DNA of 64,000 nt. It comes from Turnera subulata (lineage: Eukaryota; Streptophyta; Magnoliopsida; Malpighiales; Passifloraceae). Under the pieces are notes generated by a model. The model made no database searches. It saw nothing but the letters and a program-made list of their open reading frames with translations, and was not told where the DNA came from. Position numbers and translations under genes: made by a program. The DNA lies in assembly GCA_028386065.3 (NCBI GenBank), contig JAKUCV010001844.1:1-64000 (forward strand), read 5' to 3'. Positions 57,862 through 64,000 of the stretch are shown in pieces. Within the stretch, counting starts at the first letter, position 1; every line of letters starts with the position of its first letter.

Positions 57862-58142
57862 TTAGAAGAAGCATATGAGACATGGGCGTGACAAGTTTAA
57901 TTGGAAGTTGCCTTGTCCAGGACATTGGTATCACAAATTCCACATGCTTCCAGAGTTTCCAGCCTAAGAGTTCTTAAGAGACAAAACATTTCAATCCTTC
58001 AGTTGTTTTCAATGATAAGCTACCTGTCTGTGTCCTGCCTTACATAAGAATGCTCATCTCACAACATTTCTTGGTTTTTTTTAAGCAAAAAGGGGTACAT
58101 TTAGCTGGTGCCTGCTAGCTCTTCTAACGAAGTAATTTTGGG
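57862..58142 (+). repeat. Near-identical copy of 4,241-4,528
   Basis: See the other copy. Here it lies between the TMEM220-like gene and the BTB gene, about 630 bp upstream of the former's start codon. Whether this or the left copy is the original cannot be seen from the window. Confidence 0.9.
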
Positions 58143-60600
58143 TGTAAAAAAACGAAACAATTATAGGAAGAACACTTTACAAGAGGGGGAAGGGAAAGGA
58201 CAAGAAGAAAACTCTGGCATAAATTTATTGTTAATCTACCCAACAAGCCTAATACTTTCATGATCGTCTATCTTGCTTATATCAGAAGTGATTAATTGCT
58301 CCCCAAATTATTTGGCAGAGTGTCGTTTGCCAGTGACCTTGAAATATTAGCGTGGTACACCGATCCTTGTTGGTATGAGGGACGCTGTGGTGCAGAACAG
58401 AGCACCCATGTTTGATGGTCCAAAGTGGGCTAGCTTGTCAGAGAACTGTGAGTACATCAATAGAGATATAGTAACATAAATGTGCAAGCAAACTGGAGGT
58501 GGGAGACATGAGAGCACTAAGTCAATGATAAGTTGATACTTTGATCACGTGCAATTTAGTTTTGGAAACTACATCAAGCATAAGATTGAGAAAAATCTTG
58601 GAATCATTTCTTGGTGATAATTATTCCCACAAACCCTACTCGTGCTCCTCCTCCATAACAAGTTTGACTCTTGGGCTGATAGAGATATGATTAATCAAGT
58701 GTTTTGCAAACATTAATTACTAGCATAAACATTATGGCCATCTTGAGTTTAGAAGGGTTAATCTAGAAAGCGAGGGAGGCAATCTTTTGTTCAATAACCA
58801 TTGACATTATAGAGATAAGAGAAGGATATATACACAAGTCCACGAGTTACATTACAACATGAAGAGTACTGATGAATTAGTGGGCCAAAATTCCGGCAAG
58901 ACCATCTTGTTTTGGTGCGATTGATGATGAAGACGTGCTCTCTTTTTTCCATTGAAGCATCATCATTTGTATAAGGTCTAGTGTATATTGAACTGCAAGC
59001 CAGTTGACAGGGACACGGGGTCCATATCTCAAAATAATGCAAAAGAAGCTCTATCAAGAAACGAAGGAAATGAAGAAAGTGCCCGGTCAAAAAGATTAAA
59101 AAGACTCAAAAACTACTCTCGAACATTTTGTCCCTGTATGAGGGGAGGAGTAATGAGTTACCTCTCTTATGTGAAATTATAACACTTGAAAATGATGCCT
59201 TCTTCACCTTTCTATAAAGCAAAATAGCAGCTCAGCTCAACAAGCTGGAACAAAAAGGAAAGGAAGAAGATAGTCATTGTGCAACATGAATGATGCTTCT
59301 TCATTTGCCTTTTTATATGAATTGGCCCCATCACACATGTAAGATACTATTATAAGATTTCAATTAGATTTTGCCAGTGCAAATATGAATGATTGATGAA
59401 AGAGCCAATGTCGTAGATGGGTACCCGTCCTAGCATTAGAATAGAGATTTGGAACCTTGAACATTGTTTATTAGTCCTTTTAAATTGTCATCATTCCCTT
59501 TTTCTTAAGTAATTCTATTGGATGCTCTTTTCTGGTGCTTATTATTTTGGAATATATTCTGATCTTATTTTTTTAAAAAAACACCCGCTCATGTTCTTAC
59601 AAGAGAATTTCCCAAGGGGGATGATACATGAGAAATGAATTAAGTAGAGGAATGATACGCATGATCTCAACTTCTTTATTTTTTTAAAAAAGGAATGATT
59701 AATTAGCTAAAGAAACACTGGATTTATCATTCTCTTTTGCTTTAGATTAGTTAAGAGAAAACAATCACTCTTCACAAATTGTCATAGAACAAAACTTAAT
59801 TACTAATAACTTTGATTCGATCTCTCATATGTCTTATGCATTTGTCATCTGAAGCCTAAAGCTTAATCATTAACCAATTATTTATGCGATTTTGCAATGC
59901 ATGCACCAGCTGGTTCTTCTCCCTTCTCTGCTCCAGTGGAAAACTTTTAATTCTTTGGCAAACTGATGCTAAATCGAACTCTAAATCAGATTACTTCGAT
60001 TATGACTAAACAATTTAGTGAACCGAATACATGGATGAACCAAACAACTCCATATATCATTCCCTTTCAAGTTAAAAACTACCAGAAAGAAAGTTAATAG
60101 GAATAAAATGCCTGGCCCACCACAACAGGCAGATATGCACACATGTAGTTGTGAGTTTGGACCATCCATCGTTTTCAGTTAAGGTCCAACCATATCTAGA
60201 CTGTTAACACTTGGGTCTCAATTTCCACCAATTGCCCATGAATCTATTGAATCAACCCCCTTCCCTTGGAATCCCAAGTCCGGCAGTTTGAGCAATATCG
60301 TGAAATGATGGGGGTATTTAGGTCATCTAACCCACATGAAAATGATGTTCCACTTCATCTTGGAAAAATCCAACTCCAAGTGAGGAACATAAACAAACCA
60401 AAAAAACTTAATTAAAAAAGGAACAAAAAAAAAAACGAAAGAAGAAGAATAAGGTAAAGGATGAGAATGAGATCCTCATAGAGGCATGTTTGGTAGCTGA
60501 GAAAGTGCTTTTTACAGAGGAGAGGGAAAAAGAGAATATTTGCAGTGAGTGAGAGAGAAGGAAACGCAAAGGCAAAGAAAGACATGCACAATCTGGAGTG
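58143..60600. other. Intergenic region upstream of the BTB gene, no gene seen
   Basis: Unique-looking AT-rich DNA. Frames at 58,791-59,090 (minus) and 58,988-59,182 (plus) overlap each other and have no recognisable domains. No repeat termini seen. Confidence 0.5.
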
Positions 60601-61449
60601 CCCACAAATCACATCATATCATCAAAAGCATAGATAGACACAAATCCATGAGCCCATCTCCCTCTTTCACTCACTCACTCACTCACTACTGCTTTATTTA
60701 TCTTTCACCTTCACTTTATTTAGCTAAATTAAAGATTCTTTTAATCCAAAAAAATAGTTGAAAAAGAGAGTTCACTCATTATTCTTGCACTGCAACTCCC
60801 TGTTCACTGGTTGTCTGGTTCCCTTGATGCTTGACACTATACCTCTCTTTCAATCATTTTACCCACTCCCGGGCTTCTTAAAACAAGAGATAAGAGATGG
60901 GTTTTCTTCGAGGTTACCACATTCCCTCCCCTTGGTGAGTTTTTAAGGCTTTTGGGGCTTCAAAGTTGCCCACTTTAGTGCTTCTTCCTCGTTGTTTCTC
61001 TAGTCTGTAATGGGTTTTGTATTGGGTTTGATCTATTATTGCTAGCGGATCGATTGGGGAACTGTGAGGTTGTCTTTTGTGCTTTTGTTTTCCTTGACTG
61101 GTTTTTCATTTTGGAACTCTGTTCATGAGATTCTGCAGACTTTTAATTCTATTTCCATTTCTGTTGTACTTGCGACACTTTTAGTTTTTGGACTTATCGA
61201 GCTTTAATTAGCTCGTACTTCTATCAACCTTCGCGTAATTTGTTTCATCTTAAAGCGCAGTCCTTTGTTGTATAGAGAAGGCAATTTTGACGTTAGTGTC
61301 CCTTCGATTAACTTTTGGAGAAGAGAAGTTTTCAGTTTTAGATACATTTACATTTTCTTGTGTCATAGGGAAGAGGTTGTTGCTCTAACAGTAGTTATAT
61401 TTGTGAATTAGCATATATTGATTTGAATAATGTTTTGAGCCCTTATTAG
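60601..61449 (+). other. Probable leader and 5' UTR intron of the BTB gene
   Basis: A plant-type leader with ctcactcactcactcact (60,667-60,687) and other pyrimidine-rich parts. A 5' UTR intron is likely: donor cttg/gtgagt at 60,934-60,940 and acceptor cttattag at 61,442-61,449, two bases before the ATG. The interior (60,935-61,449) is T-rich with no coding frame. The transcription start cannot be fixed. Confidence 0.55.
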
Positions 61450-61451
61450 CC

Positions 61452-64000
61452 ATGGCCGAAATTAGACTTACAAGGGTAGAAAAAGGCCAAACCAAGATTC
61501 GTAATGTCCCAATTGCCGTAACCCCTGAGGGATTTTGGTGTTGTCCATCTCCTGTTGGCTTTCAGAAGAGTGTAAAAGTTCAGAATCCTCTAAACAAAAC
61601 AAAACCCTCCTCACCACCACCGCCTAATAGTGTGCCGAAGAAACAGTCTCCATTTAATGAGAGGAAGCCGCCATTGGCTCCGTTGAGATCGGGAGCTGCT
61701 CCTGATGATCAGCGAAATAGTGGCCCTGATGCACCTAGTGCTAATGCTTCTGTTGTTAATGAGAGGCCATCGAGACCTAAGATAGAAAGCTTGCCAAGGA
61801 AGGTGGCAATTGAGTTTGGAGAACCTGGAACCAGCGACATGAAAGTGGTTTTACTTGGAAAGCAGGGCTTCTGTGTGAAACTGAGCGTACACAAAAATGT
61901 TCTGGTGGAGAACAGTCGTTATTTTGAGAATAAGCTCTCTGAAGAGGACTCTGGTGTGTCCTGTGTTGAGATTGATGATTGCGAGGACGTTGAGATATAT
62001 GTTGAAACTGTGGGACTAATGTATTGCAAAGAGATGAAGCAGCGGCTGATCAAACAAAGTGTCTCACGTGTGCTTCGAATCCTCAAGGTAATATGATCAT
62101 TCCTTTTCTTGCCGTTTGGAATTTTGCACTGTACATTACTTTCTTTTCTGTAGTTAATTGTGATTGTGATTTTGGTTCTCCAGCATGACCCTAGTACCTT
62201 GTTGATGGCATGTGGAGAACTACTTCTTCCTTTTCCCTTCTTTTCTTCTCTTTTTCCTTTTTGATGTAGAGTATATTGTTAGAATGAATCAAGAAAATGC
62301 TTATCAACTTGCTGCTGGCCACAAGTGGTAACATCTAGATGGATTTGAGATTGTGCTTAGCTTAAGTCGTGCTCAGTTTTTTGTTTCTGGAGATGTTTAA
62401 TTTTGTAATAAGTCCACGGCTTTCTTTGTTTTTGTGGTCAACTGACACATGTGGCTAAATAGGAATGTTTTAACCTTGCTTTCCAAATTAGAATGGTCTT
62501 GGTAGATGAATTGATGCAGTTATTCATGTGTAACCTGGAATCTGCAACCACTAGTGTTATAACATAGAGGCTCTAGTCTTGGTAGCTGTTGCTACTGGAA
62601 AAATGTGGCACAATCTGATGCTCTTTCTATCTCCTTCGCACCTACCCATTTTTTTTGTGAGACCATTATTTGGTACTGATTGAACTTTTTGAAGAACTTT
62701 GATGTTGATCATTATTCTCTTTCACGGTCATGGAAATGTCAAGTGAAAAATCATCCAATTTTCAAAGTTAGTATGTTCAATCACGATCCAATGCATAGGT
62801 TGGAATATTAGCTGCATCATGACCTCTGAAAGCACGTTAATCAACAAGTTACTTTGATGTACATTTAGGTGTGTCCTTCCAATTTGTTTGTGATTTTATT
62901 TGATACCTGTCCGGCTTTTCTATCTTTCAATATTGTTTTGCACTGTGTGTTATAACTTGCATTTATTATTTGGAAAAATATAGAAGCATGCTCATTAACA
63001 CTAAACCACCATTGAACGAGTTGGGGCTTGCGGGTGGATGGTCATAGTCAAAGATTAGTTATCTGTTATCTTTACATTCATTTTGTTGATACTAAGGGGA
63101 ATGGGCTACTTCAACTGAGATTTGTGGGCATATCTTTGTTATGTAGGTGTAAAAATCAAATCCCTTCTACCATTAGATAAATCATGAATGCCTCTGTGTC
63201 CCTGTCTTAGGACTTGGGAACTGTCTTCCGTTAAATGTGCTGCTGTAGCTTTCAGAATTAGTATCATTTCTTGCAATTACTTTCGAGCTGGGGCATGCAG
63301 GTGGATGGTCATAATCAAATATTAGTTTTCTTTTATCTTTGTGTCTATTTTGTTGATACTGAGGGGACTGTGCTACTTCAACTGAGACTTGTGGACATAT
63401 CTTTCTTATGTAGGTTTAAAAGACAAATCCTTTCTGTCATTAGATAAATCATGAAGCCCTCTGTTTCCCTGTCTTAGGAGTCTGTCTTCCGTCAGATCTG
63501 CTGCTATCGCTTTCAAACATTAGTATCATCTCTTGCATTGACTTTCATTTGCTGCTTGTATCGTAATAGTGGTTTGAAATTCTTTCACCTCGCTTTTCCT
63601 GCAGGATCTCTTTTGGCTGCCTTCATTTCAAAAATTAATCTTTCTTAACAGCCACGCCGTTTTATTCTTTGTTGGATTTTTTAAAAACTGCTTAATATGT
63701 ATGCTCGATAAATGAAGCATTTGCTTTATCTATGTCATTATGGCCTACCTTCAAGATGATGTTCCTGAGAAAGCTGCTTATATATCACTCTGTGCGAGTC
63801 TGGAAAACTGTGACCAATTTTTCTTTTGCTTACAGAGCCTTCAATTTTTTGTGTTGCAGGTTGCAGAACTTCTTGGCTTCAACACATGTATACAGACATG
63901 CTTAGAATATTTGGAAGCAGTTCCATGGGTTGGGGAGGAAGAAGAAGAAAAGGTGGTCTCTTCAGTCCTGCGGCTGCAGAACGAAGGTATTGGGGTCACA
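61452..64000 (+). CDS. BTB/POZ domain protein, plant At1g63850-like group (partial)
   Basis: Exon 1 61,452-62,087 gives 212 codons (MAEIRLTRVEKGQTKIRNVP), donor CTCAAG/gtaata. Intron 62,088-63,859 ends gtgttgcag. Exon 2 starts 63,860 in frame (VAELLGFNTCIQTCLEYLEA, then VPWVGEEEEEKV) and is open to the window end, so the gene is cut. Residues about 45-112 are Pro/Ser-rich and probably disordered. The BTB fold follows: KVAIEFGEPGTSDMKVVLLG, FCVKLSVHKNVLVENSRYF, YVETVGLMYC. Plant proteins of this type act as adaptors, some for Cullin3 ubiquitin ligases; the role of this subgroup is not clear. The start context catggcc and conserved KGQTKIRNVP support the ATG. Confidence 0.85.
63018..63546. repeat. 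Tandem duplication of about 270 bp in the BTB gene intron
   Basis: Units 63,018-63,294 and 63,295-63,546 share the order gag(t/c)tggggc(t/a)tgc(g/a)ggtggatggtcat, ttttgttgatact, gctacttcaactgaga, attagataaatcatga, ccctgtcttagga and ttagtatcat. They differ by substitutions and small indels, so the duplication is not recent. Confidence 0.85.

Noticed and set aside
58791..59182. Overlapping frames of 99 and 64 codons upstream of the BTB gene.
   Set aside because: Opposite strands, no recognisable domain, ordinary intergenic composition.

Overview
The window is nuclear DNA of a flowering plant, probably a broad-leaved species with a repeat-rich genome. The reasons are GT-AG introns, plant-type LTR retrotransposons (Ty3/gypsy Tekay-like and copia-like), a MULE, hAT-type MITEs, LINE remnants and a plant-specific SUVR5-type histone methyltransferase family. 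I cannot name the species.

Layout. 1-18,286 is almost entirely nested transposons: LTR relics (1-3,490), a 1.37-kb TSD-flanked LTR unit with an unusual array of palindromes (5,433-6,802), an LTR (7,019-8,457) interrupted by a minus-strand Tekay-like gypsy element (8,458-about 17,735), and an AT-rich intron remnant. 18,287-24,545 holds the first relic of a SUVR5-like gene; a 4.85-kb solo LTR sits inside one of its exons and a short LTR inside another. 24,742-27,155 carries two LINE fragments.

26,180-56,420 is an old, decayed tandem array. Its repeating ingredients are a ribosome-inactivating-protein-like relic, the SET/post-SET end of a SUVR5-like gene, a SUVR5-type zinc-finger exon, and on the minus strand a three-exon gene I do not recognise. 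That last gene is present once apparently intact (53,779-54,879), once with a lost splice acceptor (40,989-42,119), once as a clear pseudogene (43,405-44,469), once as a single exon (26,530-26,765), and once as a locus from which the gene has been deleted cleanly (about 31,905). The array is broken up by a MULE with a nested solo LTR, a copia-like solo LTR, a poly(A)-tailed retroposed sequence, MITEs and a probable DNA element.

56,533-64,000 is ordinary single-copy gene space: a complete three-exon TMEM220-like membrane protein gene (minus) and the first part of a BTB/POZ protein gene (plus) running off the window. A near-identical block of about 285 bp lies at 4,241 and again at 57,862, bracketing the whole array.

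The real protein-coding genes are therefore few: the TMEM220-like gene, the BTB gene and the unrecognised three-exon gene (possibly also its splice-damaged paralogue). No genes appear to act together as a pathway. The interest lies in the duplication history and the insertion record. Exon coordinates and homologies were worked out by eye from the sequence and remembered family features; no search was run.
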